Shown: piece after piece, positions 7,926 through 18,500 of the stretch
Position numbering within the stretch: position 1 is the first letter of the stretch
Layout: each line of letters starts with the position of its first letter
Assembly (NCBI RefSeq): GCF_030680935.1
Contig: NZ_JAUXUP010000029.1
Location: 1 to 55,962 of the forward strand
DNA from: Polaromonas sp.
GTDB lineage: Bacteria > Pseudomonadota > Gammaproteobacteria > Burkholderiales > Burkholderiaceae_C
DNA: 55,962 bases
Direction of reading: 5' to 3'
Position numbers and translations under genes: made by a program
The notes under the pieces: generated by a model
Databases searched by the model: none
What the model was told of the DNA's origin: nothing
Seen by the model: only the letters and a program-made list of their open reading frames with translations

Positions 7926-8786
7926 TCAGCTGCCAAGCGCGTCGCGGTAACGCCGACTGCAGGGCACCTGGCTACCGCCTTTCATGCGCAGACGGGCGTC
8001 GCCGCTGTCCAGCGGCTCAATTTCGGCCACGCGGTCCAGGTTGACGGCGAAGCTTCGATGCACCTGGACAAAACGGGCCGGGTCTAGCTGAACGAGGAAG
8101 TCCGACAGGGTCGAGCGCAGCAGGTAGTCGTGCCCGTTGACGTGTATGCCGACGTAGTTGCCCTGGGCCTGCAGCCATTCAATGTCCGCCGCAGCAATCA
8201 GGAATTCGCTGCGCAGCTTGCGCACCAGAAAACGCTCGGGCCGCAGCAGTGGGCCGGGGGCAGGCGTGGTGTCGCTCGCAGGTTCCGGCGCATCCAGCAC
8301 GCGGGCTTCTCCCTGCGCGCGCAGCAGCAGCAACCGGTAGCCAAGCAAGGCGCTCAGGATCAGCACGTAGCTGCGCACGTCCTTGAGGTACTCGTAGGCG
8401 AAGACGCTGGCCCAGGGGCCGGTGGTGTAGCTGGTGCCCGCGGCTGCATAGGCTGCCTTGCGCAGCGCCATCATCACCAGCACATGCGCGCCGCAGAACA
8501 TCAGCGTGCCCGCCATGTGCCAGGGCAGGTTGCGGCCCAGCGTGTCCCAGCTCAGGGGGAAACGCCGCTCGAACGCGATCAGGAAAGGTATCAGCAGGCC
8601 AACGGTCAGGTTGCTCGTCAGCTCCCAGACCAGGGGCTGGGCAAAAGGCGTGGTGCGAAGGTCGATCCAGGTGGTGATGCTGTTGGTCAGCATCTGGATC
8701 AGCAGCACAAGCACCCAGAAGCCGATTTCGGCCCGGCGCCGGTAGGGCTGGTAACGCGCCAGCCAGGTGCTTGCTTGGTCGGACAT
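7926..8786 (-). CDS. membrane-bound LytTR-family transcriptional regulator
   Basis: 286 residues. The first 155 or so hold about four predicted membrane segments (for example FWVLVLLIQMLTNSITTW and LTVGLLIPFLIAF). A linker rich in Pro/Ala follows, then a LytTR DNA-binding domain from about residue 185: FLVRKLRSEFLIAAADIEWLQ, GNYVGIHVNGHDYLLRSTL and FVQVHRSFAVNLDRV. There is no receiver domain, so it is not a classical response regulator. It belongs to the group in which a membrane domain is fused directly to LytTR, probably sensing something in the membrane. It faces the acyltransferase gene at 8934, which may be a target. Confidence 0.85.
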   Translation of the reverse strand: MSDQASTWLARYQPYRRRAEIGFWVLVLLIQMLTNSITTWIDLRTTPFAQPLVWELTSNLTVGLLIPFLIAFERRFPLSWDTLGRNLPWHMAGTLMFCGAHVLVMMALRKAAYAAAGTSYTTGPWASVFAYEYLKDVRSYVLILSALLGYRLLLLRAQGEARVLDAPEPASDTTPAPGPLLRPERFLVRKLRSEFLIAAADIEWLQAQGNYVGIHVNGHDYLLRSTLSDFLVQLDPARFVQVHRSFAVNLDRVAEIEPLDSGDARLRMKGGSQVPCSRRYRDALGS

Positions 8787-10083
8787 GGCTCGAGTCTAGA
8801 AGAATTGCGCCGGTTTTCGTCCCCGACCGCCACCGCTTGTCACAAAAGGCCCTCGGCTTGTCCCATGGGTTTGCTTCCCGCCACCGCGCCGTTTCATGAT
8901 CACGGCCAATTGCCTCGTATTCCGGAGAACAGCATGAACCGCCGTCATGATATCGACGCCTTGCGCGCCCTCGCTTTTGGCCTCGTCATCCTCTATCACG
9001 TCGCCATGTACTACGTGGCCGGCTGGCCCTGGCATCTGAAGAGTCCGCACGCGGCCGAATGGCTGCAGATGCCGATGAGGGCGCTCAATTTATGGCGCAT
9101 GGACCTGGTCTTCCTGATCTCAGGGCTGGCTCTCAGCTTTTTGCAGCGTCGCCAGGGGGCTGGGGCCTTGCTGCGCGGACGCAGTGGGCGCCTGCTGCTG
9201 CCGCTGGTTTTTGGAATGGCGGTGGTGGTGCCCTTTCAGGCGTATGCGCAGGGCGTGGCCAATGGCAGTATCGCGCCAGGCTTTGGCGCTTTCCTGCTGC
9301 GTTATGCCGGAGGCGGGCCCTGGCCGAAAGGCGCATTTGACGGCTCAGACTTCGGCGTGACCTGGAACCATCTGTGGTACCTGCCCTACCTGTGGCTCTA
9401 CACCTCCGTGCTGGTCCTGCTGCTGCCGCTGCTCTTGTCGGCGGTGGGTCAGCGCTTGAGCCGGGTTTTTACCGGCTTGCGCGGCGCAGCCCTCCTGCTC
9501 GCACCAGCCCTGCCGCTGATGGTCTGGTCCTTGCTGCTGTGGCCGCACTTTCCCCCGACGCACGATCTGGTCGGTGATGGCTGGCTGCACGCGGTGTATT
9601 TCACGCTGTTCCTCTACGGCTGGTGGATAGGGACGAACGAACAATGGTGGGCCGAGGCGGCCCGGCTGCGCTGGCCCGCGCTGGGTATCGTGCTGGCATT
9701 ACTGGTGGTTTTTACCATGCTGCGCGAGGTGCTGCCGGTACAAACACCAGGCCCTGCACGCCAGTTTCTGCGCCTGATCGGTGACCTGTACATGTGGACG
9801 ACAATCCTGGCGATTCTCGGCTGGGCCCATGTAACGCTGAACCGCCCGTGGCGCTGGCTGCCGTGGGCCAACGCGTCGGTTTACCCCTGGTATGTGTTGC
9901 ACCAGACGCTCATCATCGTGCTCGCCTGGTGGCTGGCACCGCTGCGGCTCGGCCCGGTGGTCGAGCCGCTGCTGCTGATCGCTGGGACGTTGCTCGGCTG
10001 CTGGGCGCTCACGGCGCTGGTGCGCCGCTCGGCCTGGCTACGGCCGTTGTTTGGGCTCGGTCCCCGCGAGGCGGCCGTGAAGC

Positions 10084-10569
<486 letters not shown>

Positions 10570-10599
10570 GGGTCACTCCTGTAGGTGAGGGTTGGTGGC

Positions 10600-11517
10600 T
10601 TACGGATGTTGCGCTTTTCCGGTCTGAGCGGGTGCCATGGCTGCCAGCAAGGCGGCCAGCACAATCAGGCTGCCGCCCACCAGGGTGCGGGGGCTGAACT
10701 CTGCCGCGCCCAGGGCTGCAGCGGACAGACTGGCAAACAGAATTTCAGTCAGCATCACCAGCGCTGTGGTGCTGGCCGCCAGCCGCGCCGCGCCATATTG
10801 CAGCGCCATGTTGCTGATCAGGAAGGCCAGCCCCAATCCGAGCGCCACGGGCAGCCACGCCGTCGTCCAGACCGGCGCTGAGACGATGCCGCCGGCCAGC
10901 CCCAAGAGCGCCGCAGCACTGGCCAGGACGCCGCCGCCGCCGAACATGGCCAACATGCGCGATGCGCTGGGCGTGTATTCAAGCTTGCGCAGTAATACGT
11001 TGGTAGCGGCAAAACTCAGGCCGCCCATCAGCGCCAGCCAGTCCGCGATGCCCTGCGGAACCGGCCAGGGGGAGCCAGGCGCTTTGAGCACAATCAACAC
11101 GCCGGTCATCGCCAGCAGCAGTCGAAGCAGTGAAGCGCGGGTCGGTGTTTCCCCGAGTACGGCCCAGGCCAGCAGCACCGACCAGGCCGGCATGAGGTAG
11201 AACAGCAGCACCACACGCACCACATCGCCCACCGTCACCGCCCAGTTGAACCCCACGTTGGTCAGGCCGGCCGCAAGGGCCAGCAGCCACAGCTGCGGAT
11301 GCTGTACAAAGCTGCGCCAGGCGCCTGGCCGCCACACGACAATACAGCCCAGCGAGAAAAAGTAGATCAGCGCCGTGGACCACAGCGGATGCAGTCCCAG
11401 CGACTGCAACTCGCGAAATGGCCACCACGACATGCCCCAGACGGCGGCGTTGATGATCAGCGCAGCGACTGGCAGCGCAACATGCGGTCGGTTCAGCGCA
11501 GCTAAAGCGTGATGCAC
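10600..11517 (-). CDS. EamA/DMT-family transporter
   Basis: 305 residues with ten hydrophobic segments in two repeated EamA halves (for example ALIINAAVWGMSWWPFRELQ, TNVGFNWAVTVGDVVRVVLLFYLMPAWSVLLAWAVLGE and GGSLIVLAALLAAM). The phrase VLLFYLMPAWSVLLAW near residues 103-118 is typical of DMT exporters. Such proteins export amino acids or other small metabolites; the substrate is not predictable. It lies between lplT and the glutathione peroxidase gene, all on the minus strand. Confidence 0.88.
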   Translation of the reverse strand: MHHALAALNRPHVALPVAALIINAAVWGMSWWPFRELQSLGLHPLWSTALIYFFSLGCIVVWRPGAWRSFVQHPQLWLLALAAGLTNVGFNWAVTVGDVVRVVLLFYLMPAWSVLLAWAVLGETPTRASLLRLLLAMTGVLIVLKAPGSPWPVPQGIADWLALMGGLSFAATNVLLRKLEYTPSASRMLAMFGGGGVLASAAALLGLAGGIVSAPVWTTAWLPVALGLGLAFLISNMALQYGAARLAASTTALVMLTEILFASLSAAALGAAEFSPRTLVGGSLIVLAALLAAMAPAQTGKAQHP

Positions 11518-11569
11518 GGAAGAAAGGGCCCGCGTACGCAGCGAGCCGACTTGGCTGCAATGGTCGGCA

Positions 11570-12886
11570 TCAGTGAGACTTGTCGCTGCGGGCGATGCTC
11601 AGCAAGTGGTCCACCTGCTCTTTGTGCTTGATGCAGTTGCTTTTGTGCCAGCGCTGAATCAGCCACATGAAGCCCGCCACCACCACGCCAAAGGTGGTGA
11701 TCGCGCCGAAGGCCGACAGGCCCATGCCGGTGGACAGGCTATAACCTGCCCCGAGTGCCAGAATGCAGGCCTGCTCGTTGAAGTTCTGCACGGCAATCGA
11801 GCGGCCGGCACCCATCAGGTTGTGGCCCCTGTGCTGCAGCAGCGCGTTCATGGGTACCACCAGAAACCCGCCGAGTCCGCCCAGCAGAATCAAAAACGGC
11901 GCAGCCACCCAGACGTTGGAGATGAAGTTCATCAGGATCACCAGCAATCCCATGGCGATGCCCAGCGGCATCACGCTGGTGGCGTGTTCCAGCCGCATGC
12001 GCATGGACGCCAGGATGGCCCCCGCGGCCGTGCCAATCGCTACCACGCCCACCAGCGACGACGCCTGTGTGGTGCTGTAGCCCAGCGCGGCGGCGCTCCA
12101 TGCCAGCACGATGTAGCGCAGGTTGCCAGAAACACCCCAGAACAGGGTGGTGGTGGCCAGCGAGATTTGCCCCAGCTTGTCGCGCCACAACGCCGAATTG
12201 CAATTCCAGAAATCCGGCAACAGCTCCAGCTTGTTGCGCGGCATGGGCCGCATCTCGACGCCGGTCAACGGTATGCGGGTGTTGAACCAGGCGGCAATCG
12301 CATAGAGAACGATGAGTGAACAGATCGCCGCCTCGGGCGGGGTGTCGATGCCGGTGCTGATGACCGGGAAGTCGAACGACAGCAGCAGATGCGAGACCGA
12401 GTGCCCGACCAGCTGGCCGCCCAGCAACACGCCCAGAATGATGGAAGCGATTGTCAGGCCCTCTATCCACCCATTGGCCTTGACCAGTTGTGAAGCCGGC
12501 AGCAGCTCGGTGAGGATGCCGTACTTGGCGGGCGAATAGGCGGCGGCGCCGAGGCCGACAATCGCGTAGGCCAGCAGCGGATGTGTGCCGAACAGCATCA
12601 TCAGGCAGCCCACCACCTTGATGGCGTTGCTGATGAACATGACCTTGCCCTTGGGCTGGGCGTCGGCGAAAGCGCCTACAAAAGGCGCCAGCACCACATA
12701 AAACAGCGCAAACATGGGCACCAGCGCCGCCGGCTGCCACTTGGGCGCCCCACCGCTGCGCAGCAGCTCCACGGCAGCCACAAACAGCGCGTTATCAGCC
12801 AACGAGCTGAAAAACTGGGCTGCCATGATGGTGTAAAAACCGGGCTTCAGCTTCATTGAACCGTTTTGATCACTGTGCGCATACAT
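11570..12886 (-). CDS. lplT: lysophospholipid transporter LplT (MFS)
   Basis: 438 residues from ATG 12886 (CAGGA upstream), with an alternative ATG at 12856 giving MKLKPGFYTIMAAQFFSSLA. The frame remains open up to 13150, but that stretch overlaps the alr start and is rejected. LplT signatures are FYTIMAAQFFSSLADNALF, GAAAYSPAKYGILTELLPAS and GWIEGLTIASIILGVLLGG, with 11-12 membrane segments. LplT flips lysophospholipids across the inner membrane for re-acylation by Aas. The aas gene is not adjacent here. It faces alr, with 154 bp between the two starts. Confidence 0.9.
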   Translation of the reverse strand: MYAHSDQNGSMKLKPGFYTIMAAQFFSSLADNALFVAAVELLRSGGAPKWQPAALVPMFALFYVVLAPFVGAFADAQPKGKVMFISNAIKVVGCLMMLFGTHPLLAYAIVGLGAAAYSPAKYGILTELLPASQLVKANGWIEGLTIASIILGVLLGGQLVGHSVSHLLLSFDFPVISTGIDTPPEAAICSLIVLYAIAAWFNTRIPLTGVEMRPMPRNKLELLPDFWNCNSALWRDKLGQISLATTTLFWGVSGNLRYIVLAWSAAALGYSTTQASSLVGVVAIGTAAGAILASMRMRLEHATSVMPLGIAMGLLVILMNFISNVWVAAPFLILLGGLGGFLVVPMNALLQHRGHNLMGAGRSIAVQNFNEQACILALGAGYSLSTGMGLSAFGAITTFGVVVAGFMWLIQRWHKSNCIKHKEQVDHLLSIARSDKSH

Positions 12887-13040
12887 CAGAAGTCCTGATG
12901 CGGCACGATAGTTGTGAATGTCTCCTGACGTTGAAGGTTTATAGCATGCGGCAAGCTGGCAGAATCGACAAATAGCCCTTGACAAGCAGGGCGTAAAGCC
13001 ACGCGATCCGATTTTCTGTTTCAACCAGCCACAGGCCGAC

Positions 13041-14138
13041 ATGCCCCGTCCCATTCTTGCCACTGTCCATGCTGCTGCCCTTGGGCACAATTTGTCGCGC
13101 GTGCGCAGCAGCGTGCCGGACGCCCGCATCTGGGCGGTTGTCAAGGCCAACGCCTATGGCCATGGCATCGAGCGTGTGTTTGATGCGCTGCGCAGCGCCG
13201 ATGGTTTTGCCTTGCTGGATCTGGCTGAGGCCCAGCGCCTGCGCGCGCTGGACTGGCGTGGTCCCATCCTGTTGCTGGAAGGCTGCTTCGAGCTGCGCGA
13301 CCTGGAGCTGTGCTCGCGCCTGGGCCTTTGGCATACCGTTCACTGCGATGAACAGATAGACATGCTGGCCACGCACAAGACCCAGCTGCCGCACCGCGTT
13401 TTCCTGAAAATGAACTCGGGCATGAACCGCCTCGGCTTCACGCCCGGGCGCTACCGAGCCGCCTGGACGCGCCTGAATGCGTTGCCGCAGGTGGAAGAGA
13501 TTTCGCTGATGACCCATTTCAGCGACGCCGATGGGCCCAAAGGCATCGCCGCACAGGTGCAGGCGTTTGAAGCGGTTACGCATGACCTGCCTGGAGAACG
13601 TACGCTCAGCAACAGCGCCGCCGCCTTGCGCCATGTCGCGGAAATGGGAGAAAAGTCGGACTGGGTGCGACCGGGCATCGCGGTGTACGGCAGCGCGCCC
13701 GATTACCCCCAGCGCAGTGCCGCAGACTGGGGCCTGCAGCCGACCCTGACACTGGCGTCAAAAATCATTGGCCTCCAGCAGCTGCAAGCGGGCGACACGG
13801 TGGGCTACGGTTCCAGCTTCACCGCCGAGGGCCCTTTGCGCATCGGCGTGGTGGCCTGCGGGTATGCCGACGGTTATCCGCGGCACTGCACCACCGGCAC
13901 GCCGGTACTGGTCAATGGCGTGCGTTGCCGCATGGTGGGGCGCGTCAGCATGGACATGATCACGGTGGATCTCACGCCCGTGTCCGAAGCCGGTATGGGC
14001 AGTGACGTGGTCTTGTGGGGACGGTGTGCAAGCGGTGTAGTGCTGCCGATTGATGAAATCGCCCAGTCGGCCGGTACCGTGGCCTATGAGCTGATGTGTG
14101 CACTGGCGCAGCGGGTACCGGTGGTGGCTGCGGAATGA
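13041..14138 (+). CDS. alr: alanine racemase
   Basis: 365 residues. The PLP-binding lysine (K35) lies in [11 protein letters not shown], and the second-base tyrosine region [10 protein letters not shown] lies near residue 275. [20 protein letters not shown] and [10 protein letters not shown] are further family blocks. The enzyme converts L-alanine to D-alanine for peptidoglycan, or the reverse for catabolism. ATG 13041 begins [17 protein letters not shown], the usual Alr start. The next gene overlaps its stop by 4 bp (ATGA). Confidence 0.95.
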   Translation: MPRPILATVHAAALGHNLSRVRSSVPDARIWAVVKANAYGHGIERVFDALRSADGFALLDLAEAQRLRALDWRGPILLLEGCFELRDLELCSRLGLWHTVHCDEQIDMLATHKTQLPHRVFLKMNSGMNRLGFTPGRYRAAWTRLNALPQVEEISLMTHFSDADGPKGIAAQVQAFEAVTHDLPGERTLSNSAAALRHVAEMGEKSDWVRPGIAVYGSAPDYPQRSAADWGLQPTLTLASKIIGLQQLQAGDTVGYGSSFTAEGPLRIGVVACGYADGYPRHCTTGTPVLVNGVRCRMVGRVSMDMITVDLTPVSEAGMGSDVVLWGRCASGVVLPIDEIAQSAGTVAYELMCALAQRVPVVAAE

Positions 14139-14938
14139 TCAGCCTGTCGAACTGGCGATCGGTTCGGCTGTGGGAAAGCGGCGTGGAGAGGCGGTTGCGT
14201 CAAACGCACCGGCTGTGGCTGCACGGGGCTTGCATCGGCTCCATCGTGATGGGGGTGATGTGGGCGTCGGCGTATTTGCAGATGTTGTCGGGCCCGGATT
14301 CACTGGCTTTGCGTTACGCCATTACTCTGGGCGTCGGCTACCTGGCTTACCTGGTGGTTCTGCGCCTTTGGGCAGCGGCGCTGATTGGGCGTGGGTCTCC
14401 TCTGGATGGTTCGCATGCCGATGTCCCTTTGCCAGATCCGGGAACTCGAGTGAACCCCGCCGGGCCAGCCCGGGACGCTGATTTCCAGTCAGGCGGTGGT
14501 GGTGATTTCGGCGGTGGCGGCGCATCAGGTGATTTTTCAGCAGGGACCGAGCTCTCCGGGAGCCTGGGAGACGTCGCCAGCGGCGCGCTGGAAGCTGCCG
14601 GCAGTGCCGACGAAGGGGCCATTGTTGTGATCCCCGTGGTGGCCGTTTTCCTGATCGGTTGTGCCGTTTTCCTCGGGGCCGGGTCGATGCTGCTGCTCTA
14701 CTTCGGTTGGGAAGTCCTGCTCACGGTAGCGGTAGAGCTGGCGTTCTCCTATGTTTCGGCGCGCACCGCGGTGCGTGTGGTGCGCGAAGGCTGGTTGTCG
14801 GCCGCCGTGCGCCTGACCTGGAAACCCTTGTTGGGTGCCTTCTTTTGTGCGGTGTTTCTCGGTGCCATGCTGGATTATTTTGTTCCGGCTGCGCACTCCC
14901 TGCCCCACGCGATCAAGCTGATCAGGGCAGGCGCCTGA
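14135..14938 (+). CDS. uncharacterised membrane protein with Gly-rich loop
   Basis: 267 residues from ATG 14135, which overlaps the alr stop. I do not recognise a family. Hydrophobic segments occur near residues 30-48 ([19 protein letters not shown]), 58-78 ([19 protein letters not shown]), 165-205 ([30 protein letters not shown] in two parts) and 232-252. Between the second and third lies a hydrophilic loop containing [16 protein letters not shown]. Such Gly/Phe/Asp-rich loops occur in several small bacterial membrane proteins of unknown role. Translational coupling with alr suggests expression with cell-wall synthesis, nothing more. Confidence 0.75.
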   Translation: MISLSNWRSVRLWESGVERRLRQTHRLWLHGACIGSIVMGVMWASAYLQMLSGPDSLALRYAITLGVGYLAYLVVLRLWAAALIGRGSPLDGSHADVPLPDPGTRVNPAGPARDADFQSGGGGDFGGGGASGDFSAGTELSGSLGDVASGALEAAGSADEGAIVVIPVVAVFLIGCAVFLGAGSMLLLYFGWEVLLTVAVELAFSYVSARTAVRVVREGWLSAAVRLTWKPLLGAFFCAVFLGAMLDYFVPAAHSLPHAIKLIRAGA

Positions 14939-14964
14939 ACAGGCGGGTACCGCTGGCCTGAGCC

Positions 14965-15867
14965 TCAACGCTTGCGCAAACCCAGCACCATCACTGCACC
15001 CACCACCAGCAGGGCGCCGGCGACCTGAACCGGCGCAATCGCCTGGCCAAGAATCAGCCAGGCCAGTACCAGCGCGAACACCGGCTCTACATTCATGATG
15101 GCCGAGTTGCCAACCACACCAAGTCTGGGCAGCACGGTGAACATGATGGTGAATGCCGTGCCGTACAGAACCGTCAGCGCCGCCAGGCCGCCCCAGCCGG
15201 CCGGGGCCTGCGGCAACTGAAAGCCGCCCTGCAGGCCGACCATGCCGAGTGCCATGAAGCCGGCGATCGCCATGGTGGTGGCGGTACGTACCCGGCCGTC
15301 TACGTCGCCGGTCTCATGTTGGGTCAACACCAGCGCCAGGCCGAAGGTGCCCGCTGCGGCCAGTGCAAAGGCCACACCAACGCCGATGCGGCTCCATTGG
15401 CCGGACGCGCCCAGACCCGAGGCGGCGCCCAGAACGTCAAGCGCGAGCGCCAGGCCGAGCAGGATCACCGGCATGGCGATCAGCATGGCACGTTCCGGCC
15501 TTTGCCGGTAAACCACCCAGGCCCACAGCGCTGTCCAGATCGGATAGGTGTTGAAAGCCAGCAAGGCCAGCGCCACCGGCAGGCGCGCCACGGCGGAATA
15601 CAGGCACAGGCTTTGAACGCCGATCAGCAGGCCAATCACCGGCAACATGTATTTGTGGCGTGGGCTGAAACGGATACGCACCCGCTGGATGAGCAGAATG
15701 GCCACAATCACGGCGGCGGTGACCGCGCTGCGAAAGACCACGGCCGTAGCCACATCCACGCCGTTGTTGAACGCAATACGCGCCGCCACATGGTTGGCAC
15801 CCATCATCAGCGCGACAATCAGCAGCGTGGCAAACGCGGTGCCACCGATGGCTTTGCCCCCGGTCAT
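14965..15867 (-). CDS. EamA/DMT-family transporter
   Basis: 300 residues with ten membrane segments and two EamA repeats (FATLLIVALMMGANHVAARI at the start; AIMNVEPVFALVLAWLILGQ near the end, the EamA hallmark). The start overlaps the stop of the ketopantoate-reductase-like gene by 4 bp, so it is the last gene of the hpa-side minus-strand run. It could export an acidic intermediate or be unrelated to the pathway. The transported compound is unknown. Confidence 0.88.
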   Translation of the reverse strand: MTGGKAIGGTAFATLLIVALMMGANHVAARIAFNNGVDVATAVVFRSAVTAAVIVAILLIQRVRIRFSPRHKYMLPVIGLLIGVQSLCLYSAVARLPVALALLAFNTYPIWTALWAWVVYRQRPERAMLIAMPVILLGLALALDVLGAASGLGASGQWSRIGVGVAFALAAAGTFGLALVLTQHETGDVDGRVRTATTMAIAGFMALGMVGLQGGFQLPQAPAGWGGLAALTVLYGTAFTIMFTVLPRLGVVGNSAIMNVEPVFALVLAWLILGQAIAPVQVAGALLVVGAVMVLGLRKR

Positions 15868-16859
15868 GAATAGAGTCGGTGAACGCGGGCATGCAGGCGG
15901 GAGAGGCCTAACAGCGCATCCGTGAAAGGCGTCGGCACCTGCGTCAGCTGACCCAGTTCCCGCACCACAGTCACCAGCGCATCAATCTCGACCGCCTTGC
16001 CGGCTTCCACGTCTTGCAGCATGGATGTCTTGAAGGCGCCCAGCTTGAGCGTGACGGCATGGCGGTCTTCGGGTTGCTGGTTGATCGGGATGCCGATACG
16101 TGCGCCTATCTCTTTGGCTTCGAGCATGACTTTCGAGATGAAGTCGCGCACCAGGTCATCGCCCAGAATCAGGTCGGTTGTGGCGCCGGTGAAGGCGCTG
16201 ATGGGGTTGACCGTCATGTTGCCCCAAAGCTTGTACCAGGTGTCTTTCTGGATTTGTGCGGACACGCTGGCAGTGAAACCCGCGCGTTGCAGCAGTTCGG
16301 CCAGCGCTTGCACCCGTTCGCTGACTTGGCCCGACGGCTCGCCGATGATCAGCCCGTTGCCAAAGTGGTGGCGAATCAGGCCAGGCGCGTCGACCGAGCA
16401 GCTCGCATGCACGACGCAGCCGATGATGCTGGAGGCGGGGATAGCTGCGGCTATCTCGCCGGTGGCGTCCACCGCCTTGAGTGGTGCGCCTGCGTAGGGA
16501 CCACCAAACCCCTGAAAAAACCACCACGGCACACCGTTCATGGCGGTCAGGACGATGGTGTCGGGGCCGATGAGTGGCGCAATCTCGCGTGCCACGTCAA
16601 GCAGCGCCGGCGCCTTGACGGCGATGACCACCAGGTCCTGCACGCCAATTGCGGCAGGGCTTGCGCTCGCCTGCACAGCCGCAGAACGGGTGTCGGGACC
16701 GCTGGACACACGTAAGCCCTGCGTGATCAAGGCATCGAGCGTCGCGCCACGTGCAACCACGCTGACGCTACATCCCGCCGCCGCCAGCCCGGCGCCTATC
16801 CAGCCGCCAATCGCGCCAGCACCGTAGATGCATGTTTTCTGAATATTTTTGTAAGTCAT
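15864..16859 (-). CDS. 2-dehydropantoate 2-reductase (PanE/ApbA) family protein
   Basis: 331 residues. The N-terminal Rossmann motif is IYGAGAIGGWIGAGLAAAG, followed by VVARG for NADP binding. KAPALLDVAREIAPLIGPDT, the Lys-containing DTWYKLWGNMTVNPISA (catalytic lysine region) and the C-terminal AVEIDALVTVVRELG helix complete the PanE family pattern. PanE reduces ketopantoate for coenzyme A, but many paralogues act on other 2-oxoacids. Location next to a 2-oxoacid-producing aromatic pathway makes a paralogue more likely than the biosynthetic enzyme. The start codon lies inside a 58-bp element copy. Confidence 0.85.
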   Translation of the reverse strand: MTYKNIQKTCIYGAGAIGGWIGAGLAAAGCSVSVVARGATLDALITQGLRVSSGPDTRSAAVQASASPAAIGVQDLVVIAVKAPALLDVAREIAPLIGPDTIVLTAMNGVPWWFFQGFGGPYAGAPLKAVDATGEIAAAIPASSIIGCVVHASCSVDAPGLIRHHFGNGLIIGEPSGQVSERVQALAELLQRAGFTASVSAQIQKDTWYKLWGNMTVNPISAFTGATTDLILGDDLVRDFISKVMLEAKEIGARIGIPINQQPEDRHAVTLKLGAFKTSMLQDVEAGKAVEIDALVTVVRELGQLTQVPTPFTDALLGLSRLHARVHRLYS

Positions 16860-16912
16860 TTTGGCCTGTAGCCCTTGTCTAGGCTGCGTGAGCAGCTCTA
16901 ATTTTGATAGCT
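16855..16912 (-). repeat. 58-bp dispersed element, copy 3 (between two minus-strand genes)
   Basis: On the minus strand it reads AGCTATC, spacer, AGAGCTG, spacer, CAAGGGCTACAGGCC and AAAATGAC, with the same spacing as copies 1 and 2. It covers the last codons and stop of the aldolase gene (16898-16912) and reaches the start codon of the reductase gene. Confidence 0.68.
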
Positions 16913-17668
16913 GATGTCAATTTTGTTGACCTGTCGGACCAGTGCATCGAACACGTCCTGACCCGCGCCGAACTGCGCGTCGAACTGGAATGAGTCGTGG
17001 GTGGTTTTCCTGGCGACAGCCTCGGGCACCCTGATGGCTGGGCCCATTGCCGCCTGCGCCATCTGTATGTCGCAGGCGCGTTGCAGGGTCCACAGCCTAA
17101 CGAAGGCCAGCGGCAGGGTTTTGGCCCAGGCCAGCAGGCCGTGGTTGCGCAGGATCACCACCGGCTTGTCGCCGATGTTCTTCAGAAGGCGTGGCGCTTC
17201 GTCGGCATGGATGGTGATGCCTTCAAAGTCGTGGTAGGCCACCAGCCCATGCAACTGGGCCGAATAAAAATTGTTCTGCGCCAGCCCGCCCTCGGTACAG
17301 GCCACCGCAATGCCGGAGGTGGTGTGCGTGTGCATCACGCAATGCGCGTCCGGCAGGCCGTCATGAAGCGCCGCGTGTACGGTAAAGCCCGCCGGGTTGA
17401 CCGGCCAGGTGTTGTCGTCCAGCTTGTTGCCCTTCAGGTCGATCTTGAGCAGATTGCTGGCGGTGACTTCTGAATAGTGCAGGCCAAATGGGTTGATCAA
17501 AAACTGCTTTTGCCCCTTTGTCGAACTGTCCGGCAGGCGCACCGTGATGTGGTTGTAAATCATCTCGGTCCAGCCGAGCATAGCGAACACGCGGTAACAG
17601 GCGGCGAGCTCGACACGGGCTTTCCATTCGTCGGGGTGTATGCCGGGTTTTGGAAGAATGGCGTTCAT
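16898..17668 (-). CDS. class II aldolase/adducin family protein
   Basis: 256 residues from ATG 17668 (GGGAG ribosome site upstream; the frame is open 40 codons further but over the hpaI end). Family marks are YNHITVRLP near residue 36, HTHTTSGIAVACTE near 107-120 with zinc-binding histidines, AYHDFEG near 141-147 and LRNHGLLAWAKTLPLAF near 170-186 (third zinc histidine). Class II aldolases cleave aldol substrates such as sugar phosphates; several without phosphate specificity occur in catabolic clusters. It sits 13 bp after hpaI. It is not a standard step of homoprotocatechuate degradation. Confidence 0.87.
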   Translation of the reverse strand: MNAILPKPGIHPDEWKARVELAACYRVFAMLGWTEMIYNHITVRLPDSSTKGQKQFLINPFGLHYSEVTASNLLKIDLKGNKLDDNTWPVNPAGFTVHAALHDGLPDAHCVMHTHTTSGIAVACTEGGLAQNNFYSAQLHGLVAYHDFEGITIHADEAPRLLKNIGDKPVVILRNHGLLAWAKTLPLAFVRLWTLQRACDIQMAQAAMGPAIRVPEAVARKTTHDSFQFDAQFGAGQDVFDALVRQVNKIDISYQN

Positions 17669-17681
17669 GGCTGTCTCCCCG

Positions 17682-18491
17682 TCAATAGGTTTTGCTGGCC
17701 GGCAGCACCGGTGCACTGGCCTTGAAGCGCGCGGCCAGCGCGCTGGTGTGGCGCACCAGCAGATTGGTATCCAGTCCGACGGCCACAAAAGTGGCGCCCA
17801 GGTCCAGGTAACGCCGCGCCAGGGTTTCGTCCGGTGTCAGGATGCCGGCGGCCTTGCCAGCCTTCACGATGGTGTTGATCGCCGCTTCAATGGCCGTCTG
17901 CACCTCGGGATGGTTGGGGTTGGCCACATGGCCCATGGACGCAGACAGATCAGCCGGGCCAATAAAAACGCCGTCGATGCCGTCGGTGGCAACAATCGCT
18001 TCGAGGTTGTCGAGTGCGGCCTGGGTTTCTGCCTGCACCAGCAGACAGACCTGCGCATTCGCTTCATGGGCGTACTGCGGATAGCGGCCCCAGCGAGAGG
18101 CGCGGGCACCACCCATACCGCGAATGCCTTGCGGCGGGTAGCGACTGGCCCGCACCAGCGCGGCAGCTTGCTGCGGCGTGTCCACCATCGGCACCAGCAG
18201 CGTCTGTACGCCAATGTCGAGGTACTGCTTGATCAAGGCCTCGCCCACATAGCCGTGGCCCATGGGGACCCTTGCGATCGGGTGCGAACCCGGGTAGGCC
18301 GCAATCACCTGCAGCTGCGCCAGGATGCTGTTGATGTCGTTGGGTGCGTGTTCGCCATCCAGCAGCAGCCAGTCGAACCCGGCGCCAGCGCAGATCTCGG
18401 TGCTGTAGGGGTTGGCCAGCCCGAGCCAGAGGCCAATCTGGGCCTGTTTGTTCTGCAGTGCCAGTTTGAAAGTATTGATGGGTGTTTGCAT
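17682..18491 (-). CDS. hpaI: 4-hydroxy-2-oxoheptanedioate aldolase HpaI
   Basis: 269 residues. The HpcH/HpaI fold is shown by [33 protein letters not shown] (metal-site Glu/His), [19 protein letters not shown] (catalytic Arg) and [10 protein letters not shown]. It performs the last pathway step, cleaving 4-hydroxy-2-oxoheptane-1,7-dioate to pyruvate and succinic semialdehyde with a divalent metal. It follows hpaH by 9 bp in the operon. Confidence 0.95.
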   Translation of the reverse strand: MQTPINTFKLALQNKQAQIGLWLGLANPYSTEICAGAGFDWLLLDGEHAPNDINSILAQLQVIAAYPGSHPIARVPMGHGYVGEALIKQYLDIGVQTLLVPMVDTPQQAAALVRASRYPPQGIRGMGGARASRWGRYPQYAHEANAQVCLLVQAETQAALDNLEAIVATDGIDGVFIGPADLSASMGHVANPNHPEVQTAIEAAINTIVKAGKAAGILTPDETLARRYLDLGATFVAVGLDTNLLVRHTSALAARFKASAPVLPASKTY

Positions 18492-18500
18492 ATCTTGTGC

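Noticed and set aside
12887..13150. Upstream extension of lplT
   Set aside because: It overlaps the alr start on the other strand; LplT homology begins after the ATG at 12886.
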